In this document: piece by piece, positions 1 to 7,912 of the stretch
Position numbering within the stretch: position 1 is the stretch's first letter
Layout of the letters: every line of letters starts with the position of its first letter
NCBI GenBank assembly: GCA_030539565.1
Contig: JAUNYA010000004.1
Location: 1-33,296, forward strand
Origin: Thermoplasmata archaeon
GTDB lineage: Archaea; Thermoplasmatota; Thermoplasmata; Methanomassiliicoccales; Methanomethylophilaceae
Direction: 5' to 3'
Length of the DNA stretch: 33,296 bases
Translations under genes and position numbers: made by a program
The notes under the pieces: generated by a model
The model's input: only the letters and a program-made list of their open reading frames with translations
What the model was told of the DNA's origin: nothing
Databases searched by the model: none

Positions 1-1318
1 TCGACAGCCCGAACGAGTCCACGATGTTGTAGCCGTAGATCATGAAGATCACGGCCGCGATGGTCAGCGTGATCATGTACATCATGAAGACCACCAGCGT
101 GGACTGGATCATCGAGTCGTCCACGGTCCTCCCGTCCATCTTCACCGCGTACACCGCGTTCTTGTGGACGATGCCGCGGAATCCGTTCTTGATGTACTCG
201 TAGATGATCCTGATCCTGCTGAACTTGATTCCTCCGCTGGTCGAGCTGGTGGACGCCCCGATGACGGCGACGAGCATCAGCAGGATCATGCACTGCGAGG
301 GCCACAGCGTGAAGTCCTCGATGTAGAACCCGGTGGTGGTTCCCAGGGACACCGTCGTGAAGATCACGTTCTTGAACGTGGTGTAGACGCTGCTCCACGT
401 GGTCTCCTCGCCGTTGGACACGGAGGTCTCCGTCATGAAGAGGAAGAGGATCACCGAGATCGCGAGGAACCAGACGATCATCATCCTGAACTCGGAGTTG
501 CGGCGGTACACCTTCTTCTCGCGCAGGTAGATGGTCCTGTAGTGCAGGTAGAAGTTCGTACCTCCCAGGAACATGAACAGGATGGTCACCCACTGGACCG
601 GGTCCGAGTAGACGGCCATGGAGGAGCTGAACATCATGAGACCTCCCGTGGAGATGGTCGTGAACATCAGGCACAGCGCCTCGATGGGATGCACCTGGAG
701 CAGCAGGAGCAGGACCAGGTTGATCAGGCTCAGGAACATGTAGATGAAGATGAAGGACTTGGCCGCCTTGCTGGTCCTCTGGGTGAAGTTGGAGTTGTCG
801 GACCCGGCCAGCTCGTTCTGGAACAGGCTGCGCCCGAATCCGACCATGGGGAGGAAGTACAGGAAGATGATGACGACGGTGATACCTCCGATCCACTGCG
901 TCATGGAGCGCCAGACCAGCAGGCTGTAGTCCTGGTACTCCAGGTCGCCTATGGCGGTGATCCCCGTGGTCGTAACGCCGCTCACGGATTCGAAGATCGC
1001 GTTCACCGGGTCGATGTCCGACAGGAGGTACGGCACCGAGCAGATCGCGAACATCAGCACCCACACGAGGGCCACGAGGATTATCCCGTTCACGGTCCGG
1101 AAGTTCCTGGACTCGGTGCAGGTCATGTACTGCAGGAACCCGAGCAGCAGGAGCGGCACGACCGGCGCCAGGAACGGGAGCGGGTCCTCCGCGTAGATGA
1201 CGGCGATGAGGGCCGGGACCAGCAGCAGGACGGCGAACATCATCTCCACCAGGCCGAGCAGCCTGACGGTGGTGTTCTCCCACCTGACGAAGCGGTCGTG
1301 GATCTCCTTCCACCTCAT
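1..1318 (-). CDS. trkH: TrkH-type potassium uptake channel subunit (3' end beyond window)
   Basis: Membrane-embedded K+ translocating subunit of the Trk/Ktr system. The visible 439 residues begin MRWKEIHDRFVRWENTT and contain repeated hydrophobic segments. Filter-type loops are recognisable as VSGVTTTGI, TTISTGGLM and SLGTTTGFY, the TTxG-like P-loop signatures of the TrkH/HKT family, with a basic conserved stretch (STSGGIKFSRI) after the third. The gene runs off the left edge after DSFGLS, so the fourth pore repeat is not seen. The start ATG lies 3 nt after the trkA stop, so the two are one operon with trkA first. TrkH needs the cytoplasmic NAD/ATP-binding TrkA ring for gating, which fits this arrangement. 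The family call is firm; ion selectivity (K+ versus Na+/K+) is inferred from family. Confidence 0.93.
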   Translation of the reverse strand, partial: MRWKEIHDRFVRWENTTVRLLGLVEMMFAVLLLVPALIAVIYAEDPLPFLAPVVPLLLLGFLQYMTCTESRNFRTVNGIILVALVWVLMFAICSVPYLLSDIDPVNAIFESVSGVTTTGITAIGDLEYQDYSLLVWRSMTQWIGGITVVIIFLYFLPMVGFGRSLFQNELAGSDNSNFTQRTSKAAKSFIFIYMFLSLINLVLLLLLQVHPIEALCLMFTTISTGGLMMFSSSMAVYSDPVQWVTILFMFLGGTNFYLHYRTIYLREKKVYRRNSEFRMMIVWFLAISVILFLFMTETSVSNGEETTWSSVYTTFKNVIFTTVSLGTTTGFYIEDFTLWPSQCMILLMLVAVIGASTSSTSGGIKFSRIRIIYEYIKNGFRGIVHKNAVYAVKMDGRTVDDSMIQSTLVVFMMYMITLTIAAVIFMIYGYNIVDSFGLS

Positions 1319-1321
1319 GTC

Positions 1322-2674
1322 TCACAACCCCGCCAGGGTGCCCTTGCCGAGCACCTTGATCAGCTCGGACTCCTTCCTTCCGTCGGAGAACATGATGACC
1401 GCGTCGCCGCTCTCCACCTTCGTGTCGAGCACGGGGTAGATGATCGAGTCCCCGCGGCGGATGGCGACCACCCTCAGCCCCTCGGGCATGTTGGCGTCGC
1501 CGACGAAGCGGTCCAGGAGCCTGGATCCCATGTCGACCTGGTGGGTGAAGAATATGCCCTCCGAGCTCTGCATCCTGGCGATGGCCAGCTCGTCGGAGAC
1601 GACGCACTTGATGATCTCGTTGGCGATGATCCTGTCGAACCCGATGATGGTCTGCAGGCCCGTGTACCTGAAGATGTCCTCGTACTCGCGCATGAAGAAG
1701 CGGGCGACGACCTTGTTGGCGTTGTGCCTCTTGGCGGACATGCAGATCAGGAGGTTCGTGTCGTCCTTGCTCGATGTCGAGACGGTGGAGTCGACCTTGA
1801 AGATGTTCTCGTCGTACTGGATGTCCGGGTCGGTGTAGTCCGCGTTGATGACAACGACGCCGCTCAGCTCCCTGGAGAGCGATTTGCACACCTCCGGGTT
1901 CTTCTCGATGATCTTGACGTAGCGCTTGCGCTCGTCCTCGGACAGCATCTTGGCCAGGTTCAGGCCGACGACGGAGCCTCCGAGGATGCAGAACTCCCTG
2001 GCGACCTCCTCCACGCCCATCAGGTCGTTGAACGCGACTATGGCCTGCTCGCTGCCGAACACGCACAGGCGGTCCCCGCTGTGGATCTCCATGGTCTCCG
2101 GGGACGTTATCAGCTCGTCGTCGCGGTACATGGCGAACACCGTGCAGTCCCGGGGGATCGGCAGGTGCATGACGACGCGGCCGACCACCTGGTGGTGCCC
2201 CTCCACTTTGAAAACGGCGACGCAGACGCCCATCTCCTTGATGGTCTCGTACTCCACGGCGTTCTCCAGCACGCAGAGTCTGTACATCTTCTCGGCGGTG
2301 ACCAGGTTCGGGGAGATTATGTGGTCGATGCCCTCGACGCCGGCCGCGGACGTCTCGATGAGGTAGTCGGGCTTGTCCACCGTGGCGATGGTGCGGATCG
2401 AGGGCTTGATCCTCTTGGCCATCATGCACACGAAGAGGTTCTCCGAGTCGGAGTGGAGAGTCGAGACTATGACGTCCGCCTCCTGCGTCTCTATTGCGTA
2501 GCGGAGCACCCTGGGGTTGGTGCCGTCCTCCCTCAGAACTGCGACGTTCAGACGGCTCCTCAGGTTCTCGGCGATGTCCTCGTCCTTCTCGATGACCAGG
2601 ACGTCGTGGACGTCCGCGATGGTCTCCGCGGACACGAAACCGACATCGCCCGCCCCGACGATGATGACCTTCAT
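1322..2674 (-). CDS. trkA: TrkA, cytoplasmic gating subunit of the Trk potassium transporter
   Basis: A 450-residue protein with two tandem RCK modules, the standard full-length TrkA layout. The first Rossmann nucleotide motif is VIIVGAGDVG near the N-terminus; a second nucleotide-binding half starts near residue 230 (CILGGSVVGLNLA). Each N-domain is followed by a TrkA-C type segment (roughly 140-215 and 370-450). It binds NAD(H)/ATP and regulates TrkH. A GTG two codons upstream (2680) could extend the protein by two residues, but the ATG at 2674 lies about 25 nt below a TATA-like element (2699-2704), which favours MKVIIV as a leaderless start. It is followed after 3 nt by trkH. Confidence 0.95.
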   Translation of the reverse strand: MKVIIVGAGDVGFVSAETIADVHDVLVIEKDEDIAENLRSRLNVAVLREDGTNPRVLRYAIETQEADVIVSTLHSDSENLFVCMMAKRIKPSIRTIATVDKPDYLIETSAAGVEGIDHIISPNLVTAEKMYRLCVLENAVEYETIKEMGVCVAVFKVEGHHQVVGRVVMHLPIPRDCTVFAMYRDDELITSPETMEIHSGDRLCVFGSEQAIVAFNDLMGVEEVAREFCILGGSVVGLNLAKMLSEDERKRYVKIIEKNPEVCKSLSRELSGVVVINADYTDPDIQYDENIFKVDSTVSTSSKDDTNLLICMSAKRHNANKVVARFFMREYEDIFRYTGLQTIIGFDRIIANEIIKCVVSDELAIARMQSSEGIFFTHQVDMGSRLLDRFVGDANMPEGLRVVAIRRGDSIIYPVLDTKVESGDAVIMFSDGRKESELIKVLGKGTLAGL

Positions 2675-2698
2675 CGGCACGGCTGACGATATCGACGG

Positions 2699-2704
2699 AT
2701 ATAT
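2699..2704 (-). promoter_or_regulatory. TATA-like element for trkA-trkH
   Basis: ATATAT on the minus strand, centred about 27 nt before the trkA ATG at 2674. This is the spacing expected for a leaderless archaeal transcript. A second, palindromic TATA (CTTTATAAAG, 2721-2730) lies further upstream and could give a roughly 25-nt leader instead. Confidence 0.5.
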
Positions 2705-2785
2705 GACTTTTCAGATGTAGCTTTATAAAGGGGCTCTTCGGGCCCCCCGGCTGTCTATATAGGCTATGTAATCTCTTACCCAATC

Positions 2786-2793
2786 ATATTTAT
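2786..2793 (+). promoter_or_regulatory. TATA box for hisD-ppk-ppx
   Basis: ATATTTAT lies about 28 nt upstream of the hisD ATG (2818), so transcription should begin at or just before the start codon. No Shine-Dalgarno sequence is seen before this ATG, consistent with a leaderless message. Confidence 0.6.
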
Positions 2794-2817
2794 CGCGATT
2801 ACGGGCATTCAGGGCTC

Positions 2818-4074
2818 ATGTGGCAACAGGTAAGCGAAGACTTCTGGAAAGAGAACCGCGAGTCCAAGGTCGGACAGGTGGAGGACACCGTCCGCGGTAT
2901 CATCGACCAGGTCCGCGAAGAGGGCGACAAGGCGCTGCGCGACCTCGCCAAGAAGTTCGACAAGGTCGACCTCGGCGACATCGCGGTCTCCCGCGAGGAG
3001 ATAGAGGAGGCCTACGAGCACGTCAGCCAGGAGCTGGTCGAGGAGCTCGAGAACGCCGCCTACAACATCCAGAGGTTCCACGAGATGCAGATGCCCCCCG
3101 GCCTCTGGCTGAGGGAGGTCGAGCCCGGAGTGACCCTCGGAGTCAAGTCCACCCCGCTCGAGAGGGTCGGATGCTACATCCCCGGAGGCAGGGCGTCCTA
3201 CCCGAGCACCGTGCTCATGACCGCCATCCCCGCGAAGGTCGCGGGCGTGGACGAGGTCATCATGTGCACCCCCGCCCCCATCAACCCCCTCACCCTCGTC
3301 GCGGCGGACATCGCCGGGGTCGACGAGATCTACAAGTCCGGCGGAGCCCAGGCCGTCGCAGCCATGGCCCTCGGGACCGAGAGCATTGAGCCCGTCCAGA
3401 AGATCGTCGGGCCCGGCAACGTCTTCGTCACGGGAGCGAAGATGATGCTCCGCAACAAGGTGGACATCGACTTCCCCGCCGGCCCCTCGGAGATCGGCGT
3501 GCTCGCCGACGAATCGGCCGTGCCCGAGTTCCTGGCCGCGGACCTGATCGCCCAGGCGGAGCACGATCCGTCCTCCGCCAGTCTGCTGGTCACCTGCGAC
3601 CCCGACCTGCCCGACAGGGTGTGGGCCGCCATGGAGCCCATGATCGAGAAGGCCCCCAGGAAGGAGATCATCGACAAGGCCCTGAACAACTCGGGATACA
3701 TCATCGCCGAGGACATGGACCTGGCCATCGAGATCATGAACGGCATCGCCCCCGAGCACCTGTCCATCCAGGTGAAGGACCCGCTGGACGTCCTCGGCAA
3801 GGTCAGGAACGGCGGATCGATCTTCGTGGGACCATACACGCCGGTCGCCGCAGGCGACTACGCGTCCGGGACCAACCACGTGCTCCCCACCTCGGGACAC
3901 GCGGCAACCTGTTCAGGCCTCAACGTCTCCCACTTCATGAAGACCTCCACCGTCCAGATGCTGTCCAAGGAGGGCCTCGCCGCCCTCGCCAGCACCATCG
4001 AGACGCTGGCCACGGCGGAGGGCCTCCACGCCCACTGCGAGTCGGTCAGGGTCAGGAAGCCGGAGGAGGAGTGA
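2818..4074 (+). CDS. hisD: Histidinol dehydrogenase
   Basis: Catalyses the last two oxidations of histidine synthesis, L-histidinol to L-histidine with 2 NAD+ (EC 1.1.1.23). At 418 aa it is full length for the family. Diagnostic stretches are present: GGRASYPSTVLM (about 123-134), VGPGNVFVTGAK (198-208), DFPAGPSEIGVLAD, and AGDYASGTNHVLPTSG. Zinc ligands by family comparison are Q246 and H249 (AQAEH), D347 (GDYASG) and probably H406 (GLHAHCESV); the catalytic Glu-His pair is E313-H314 (APEH). No other his genes are nearby, so the gene is separated from its pathway and instead leads a polyphosphate operon: ppk begins 2 nt after its stop. Start ATG at 2818 is supported by the TATA spacing. Confidence 0.97.
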   Translation: MWQQVSEDFWKENRESKVGQVEDTVRGIIDQVREEGDKALRDLAKKFDKVDLGDIAVSREEIEEAYEHVSQELVEELENAAYNIQRFHEMQMPPGLWLREVEPGVTLGVKSTPLERVGCYIPGGRASYPSTVLMTAIPAKVAGVDEVIMCTPAPINPLTLVAADIAGVDEIYKSGGAQAVAAMALGTESIEPVQKIVGPGNVFVTGAKMMLRNKVDIDFPAGPSEIGVLADESAVPEFLAADLIAQAEHDPSSASLLVTCDPDLPDRVWAAMEPMIEKAPRKEIIDKALNNSGYIIAEDMDLAIEIMNGIAPEHLSIQVKDPLDVLGKVRNGGSIFVGPYTPVAAGDYASGTNHVLPTSGHAATCSGLNVSHFMKTSTVQMLSKEGLAALASTIETLATAEGLHAHCESVRVRKPEEE

Positions 4075-4076
4075 GA

Positions 4077-6182
4077 ATGGTCGCCCGCCGGAAGAAGACG
4101 GACTCCGCCGAGACCCCGGCGGCCCCCGACCTGTACGACGCCAAGTACTACATCAACCGCGAGCTGTCGTGGCTGGAGTTCAACAGGCGCTGCTTGGAGG
4201 AGGCCGAGGACCCGACGAACCCCCTGCTGGAGAGGGTCAAGTTCCTGGCGATCTGCTACGGGAACCTGGACGAGTTCTACATGATCCGCGTCCCGGGGAT
4301 AATCTCGAAGACGCCCATACCCGGCCCCGATTATCTCACCGTGAACTACAACAGCCTCATGCAGCAGGTCTCGGACACCGTCCAGGGTCTGGTTGCGGAG
4401 TACGCCGACTGCTGGAAGGCCCTCACCGCCGAGCTGGCCAAGTCGGACATAATAATCAGCAAGGTCGACGACCTGTCCCCGGACCAGCAGGCCTGGGTCG
4501 CCGGCTTCTACAAGCAGAGGGTCCACCCCCTGCTCACGCCCCTGGCGCTGGACGTCAGCCACCCGTTCCCGTTCATCTCGAACAACTCGCTGAACATCGC
4601 GGTCAGGATGTACGACAGGAACCACGAGCAGCTCTTCGCCCGCGTCAAGGTTCCCGTCGGAACGCTTCCGAGGTTCGTCCAGGTCCCCTCGACCAAGGGC
4701 GAGCACTACGTCCTGCTGGAGGACATCCTGGAGAAGCACATCTCATCCCTCTTCCCCGGCCTCGACGTCGTCGGCGCGTACATGTTCAGGGTCACCAGGA
4801 ACGCCGATGTGAAGGTAACCATCGACGAGGCCTGCGACTTCATGACCGCCGTCGAGGAATCGCTGGAGGACAGGGACATCGGCTTCCCCGTGAGGATGGC
4901 CGTCGAGAGGAGCATGCCCCCCGACATGGTCAAGCTGTTCGCCAGGAACCTCAAGCTCAGCGAGCTCCAGGTCCACAGGACCGACGCGATCAGCCTCGGG
5001 GACCTGTGGGAGATCGTCGGACTCGACCGCCCGAAGCTGAAGGACAAGCCCTTCGAGCCCTACACCCCGCCCGAGCTTGCCGAGGGAATGGACATCTTCG
5101 AGGCCATCAAGGAGAGGGACTGGATCCTGTTCCATCCCTACGAGTCCTTCCAGTCCGTGGTCCGCTTCGTCTCCACGGCGGCGGAGGACCCCTACGTCCA
5201 GAGCATCAAGATCTGCCTGTACAGGATCGGGAAGGACCCCTCGCTGGTCAAGGCGCTTATGCGCGCCAAGGAGAACGGGAAGACCGTCTCCGTCCTGATG
5301 GAGCTCCGCGCCAAGTTCGACGAGAGCAACAACATCCTCTGGGCCAGGGAGATGGAGAAGATCGGCGTGCATGTGGTCTACGGCCCCGTGAACCTCAAGG
5401 TCCACTCCAAGCTGCTCCAGGTCGTGCGCCTAGAGGGCGAGAAGCTGGTCCGCTACACGCACATGAGCTCCGGCAACTACAACACCTCCACCGCCAGGCA
5501 GTACGGGGACATCTCGTTCCTCACCGCCAACCACGAGATCGGGGAGGACGTGGGCGAGCTGTTCAACGCCCTGACCGGATACTTCGGGCCCAGGATGTAC
5601 ACCAAGCTCCTGGTCGCTCCCCTGACCCTCAAGAGCTCCCTCATCGAGAAGATCGAGAGGGAGATCGAGGTCTGCAAGGTCACCGGCCACGGCTACATCG
5701 CCATGAAGGCGAACGGCCTGATCGACTCGGATATAATCGCGACACTCTACAAGGCGTCCAACGCCGGCGTGAAGATCGACCTGAACATCCGCGGCCTGTG
5801 CTGCCTCCGCCCCGGGATCCCCGGCGTGTCGGAGAACATCAGGGTCACCAGCATCGTGGACCGCTTCCTGGAGCACTCGAGGATCTACTACTTCGAGAAC
5901 GGAGGCAACCCCGAGATGTACATGGGCTCGTCGGACATGATGCCCAGGAACCTGCTCGCCAGGGTGGAGGTGCTCTTCCCCGTGCTGGACAGGGACATGC
6001 TGGTGCGCATCCGCGAGGACATACTGAAGATACACCTGGCGGACAACGTGAAGGCCAGGGAGCTGCTGCCGGACGGGACGTACAGGCTCGTCACCAGGAA
6101 GTCCGGCGAGAAGAAGCTGAGGTCGCAGAAGTGGTTCATAGACCACAGAGGATGCTGGCATGGCGGAGAGGAGCAGTCCTGA
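4077..6182 (+). CDS. ppk1: Polyphosphate kinase 1
   Basis: Reversible transfer of the ATP gamma-phosphate to polyphosphate (EC 2.7.4.1). The 701-aa product has the usual PPK1 length. Near the N-terminus is the hallmark YYINRELSWLEFNRR. The phospholipase-D-like catalytic core contains H443 in KVHSKLLQVVR (equivalent to the autophosphorylated E. coli H435) and H600 in FLEHSRIYYF (equivalent to H592), plus HPYESFQSVVRF and MSSGNYNTSTARQYGD. The reading frame is open far upstream inside hisD, but homology starts at MVARRKK. The ATG is preceded by GGAGGAGGAG at the end of hisD, a good Shine-Dalgarno site. The 3' end overlaps the ppx start by 23 nt, indicating translational coupling of synthesis and degradation. 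Confidence 0.97.
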   Translation: MVARRKKTDSAETPAAPDLYDAKYYINRELSWLEFNRRCLEEAEDPTNPLLERVKFLAICYGNLDEFYMIRVPGIISKTPIPGPDYLTVNYNSLMQQVSDTVQGLVAEYADCWKALTAELAKSDIIISKVDDLSPDQQAWVAGFYKQRVHPLLTPLALDVSHPFPFISNNSLNIAVRMYDRNHEQLFARVKVPVGTLPRFVQVPSTKGEHYVLLEDILEKHISSLFPGLDVVGAYMFRVTRNADVKVTIDEACDFMTAVEESLEDRDIGFPVRMAVERSMPPDMVKLFARNLKLSELQVHRTDAISLGDLWEIVGLDRPKLKDKPFEPYTPPELAEGMDIFEAIKERDWILFHPYESFQSVVRFVSTAAEDPYVQSIKICLYRIGKDPSLVKALMRAKENGKTVSVLMELRAKFDESNNILWAREMEKIGVHVVYGPVNLKVHSKLLQVVRLEGEKLVRYTHMSSGNYNTSTARQYGDISFLTANHEIGEDVGELFNALTGYFGPRMYTKLLVAPLTLKSSLIEKIEREIEVCKVTGHGYIAMKANGLIDSDIIATLYKASNAGVKIDLNIRGLCCLRPGIPGVSENIRVTSIVDRFLEHSRIYYFENGGNPEMYMGSSDMMPRNLLARVEVLFPVLDRDMLVRIREDILKIHLADNVKARELLPDGTYRLVTRKSGEKKLRSQKWFIDHRGCWHGGEEQS

Positions 6183-7740
6183 GACCATCGGGTTCATCGA
6201 CGTCGGCACGAACTCGATCCATCTGCTGGTGGTCAGGTTCTACCCGGACACGTCGGGGACCGCCATATTCCAGGACAAGGAGTCCGTCCGCCTGGGCAAG
6301 AGCCTCTACTCCACCGGGGTCATCGACCGCGAGTCCATCGAGAAGAGCGTCCTGGTCATCTCCAGGTTCGCCCAGATATCCAAGGGCCTCGGCGCCGACC
6401 GTGTTATTGCGTTCGCCACATGCGCCGTCAGGGAGGCGGAGAACCGCCAGGAGATCGTCGACGCTCTCGAGGGCATCGTGGAGCTGAAGGTCATCCCCGG
6501 ACCGGAGGAGGCCAGGCTCATCGCACTGGGCGTGTTCGGCGACCAGGGGCCGGAGGAGCGCACCATCGAGCTGGACATCGGCGGAGGGAGCACCGAGGTC
6601 ATCATCCGCGAGAAGGGCGAGGACATCTTCGTCGACAGCCTGAGCTTGGGCGCCGTGCGCTTCAACTACGGCCTGGACATAGACTGCTCCAAGCCCGTGT
6701 CGCAGTCCGACTACGACTACATGCTCCGCACGGTCGACATCTCGTCGTACCGCGCGGTCAACAAGATCCGCTCCATCGGGTTCAGGAAGGCGGTCGGCTC
6801 GTCCGGCACCATGATAGCGCTGGCGGAGATGTGCGCCGCCCGCAGGGCCGACAAGGACGCCTCGTACTTCACGCTCAAGGAGCTCCACTCGCTGATGCAG
6901 GACCTCCGTCCGATGTCCATGCAGCAGAGGCTCGCCGTGCCCGGAATGGGCAAGAGCCGCGCCGACATCATCGTGCCCGGCGGGGCGATAGCGGAGGAGC
7001 TCATGTTCCAGTTCGGCATCCAGCGCATCGAGGTCAGCCAGTCCGGCCTCAAGCAGGGCATGATGCTGGACCACCAGCTGTCCCGCGGGTACACCGTGTT
7101 CAGCGCCCGCCAGTCGTCGGTACGCTCGCTGGCGTACCGCTGCCAGTACGACCGCAGGCACGCCGAGAACGTCGAGAGGAACGCCATGTCCCTGTTCGAC
7201 CAGTCGAAGGAGATGGGCCTGCACTCGCTGGACGCCCAGTGGAGGAGCCTTCTGTCCTGCTCGGCGATCCTGCACGACATAGGCGAGCTTATCAGCTACT
7301 CCAACCACCACATCCTGTCGCAGGTGATCATCGAGAAGGCCGACCTCCAGGGTTTCACCTGCGAGGAGACCCGCGCCATGGGCCTGATCGTCAGGTTCCA
7401 CCACAAGAAGTTCCCCGGCCCGAAGGACTCCCGCTTCGAGGGCATCCCCAAGGACGAGGTCCAGGGCATACGCGTGTGCGCCATGCTGCTGAAGATGGCG
7501 GACGTCATGGACAGGCACAGGAACGGCGCCATCAGGAGCGGGAGGCTCTCGAGGAAGGGCGATACCGTCACGCTCGAGCTCTCCTCCGACGAGGACGCCA
7601 GCATGGAGATCTGGAGCCTGGAGAAGATCCGCCCCGACTTCCGCAGGCTCTTCGGCCTCGATCTTGTTCCGGTCTCTCGCGAGAACCCCTCGCCGGCGGC
7701 CCGCGCCGATGCGGGACTCGTTTCCTCAAAGGGTAATTGA
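6160..7740 (+). CDS. ppx: Exopolyphosphatase / pppGpp phosphohydrolase family protein with HD-type C-terminus
   Basis: Member of the Ppx/GppA branch of the ASKHA fold, hydrolysing terminal phosphates from polyphosphate (EC 3.6.1.11). Visible motifs are the phosphate-binding loop GFIDVGTNSIHLLVV (residues 11-25), the catalytic glutamate region GPEEARLIALG (114-124) and DIGGGSTEVI (139-148). The C-terminal third has the HD-like module of long Ppx proteins: RRHAENV (332-338), LHDIGELISYSNHH (371-384) and RFHHKK. Length (526 aa) matches two-domain bacterial enzymes. The ATG lies inside ppk (23-nt overlap) with AGAGGA upstream as ribosome site. Whether it prefers polyphosphate or (p)ppGpp cannot be read from sequence; the ppk neighbour favours polyphosphate. 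Confidence 0.93.
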   Translation: MAERSSPETIGFIDVGTNSIHLLVVRFYPDTSGTAIFQDKESVRLGKSLYSTGVIDRESIEKSVLVISRFAQISKGLGADRVIAFATCAVREAENRQEIVDALEGIVELKVIPGPEEARLIALGVFGDQGPEERTIELDIGGGSTEVIIREKGEDIFVDSLSLGAVRFNYGLDIDCSKPVSQSDYDYMLRTVDISSYRAVNKIRSIGFRKAVGSSGTMIALAEMCAARRADKDASYFTLKELHSLMQDLRPMSMQQRLAVPGMGKSRADIIVPGGAIAEELMFQFGIQRIEVSQSGLKQGMMLDHQLSRGYTVFSARQSSVRSLAYRCQYDRRHAENVERNAMSLFDQSKEMGLHSLDAQWRSLLSCSAILHDIGELISYSNHHILSQVIIEKADLQGFTCEETRAMGLIVRFHHKKFPGPKDSRFEGIPKDEVQGIRVCAMLLKMADVMDRHRNGAIRSGRLSRKGDTVTLELSSDEDASMEIWSLEKIRPDFRRLFGLDLVPVSRENPSPAARADAGLVSSKGN

Positions 7741-7884
7741 ACAGACGATTATCCTCAAAAGACTTGAAAATCCGTACAGAAATCGGCATTTCGCTGGATT
7801 TTAACGCCGTTTGACCATTTTTGGGAAAAAGATACTTAAACTCCGAGGGGATGTCGAGAATAAAGCGGAAACCGGTCCCCTTGC
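7741..7884. other. Intergenic region before nre, with TATA-like element
   Basis: A relatively AT-rich gap after ppx. GATACTTAAA near 7831-7840 resembles a TATA box on the plus strand and would place a transcription start around 7860-7866, just at the 5' arm of the hairpin at 7865-7912. No T-tract terminator for the ppx operon is obvious. Confidence 0.35.
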
Positions 7885-7912
7885 ATGGAAGAGATTCCAA
7901 ACCGGTTTCTGC
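7865..7912 (+). promoter_or_regulatory. RNA hairpin with GAGA tetraloop spanning the nre start codon
   Basis: GCGGAAACCGGT (7865-7876) pairs with ACCGGTTTCTGC (7901-7912) at 11 of 12 positions. Inside, TGGAA (7886-7890) pairs perfectly with TTCCA (7895-7899) around a GAGA, that is GNRA, tetraloop. The only conventional start codon of nre (7885-7887) sits at the junction of the two helices. The TATA-like element at 7831-7840 would begin a transcript right at the 5' arm. It could control translation or be an RNA in its own right; neither is shown. Confidence 0.5.

Noticed and set aside
164-2686. 840-codon open frame on the plus strand opposite trkA and trkH
   Set aside because: Rich in H, D, G, R and Q with no motifs; it is the antisense shadow of two clearly conserved minus-strand genes in GC-rich DNA.
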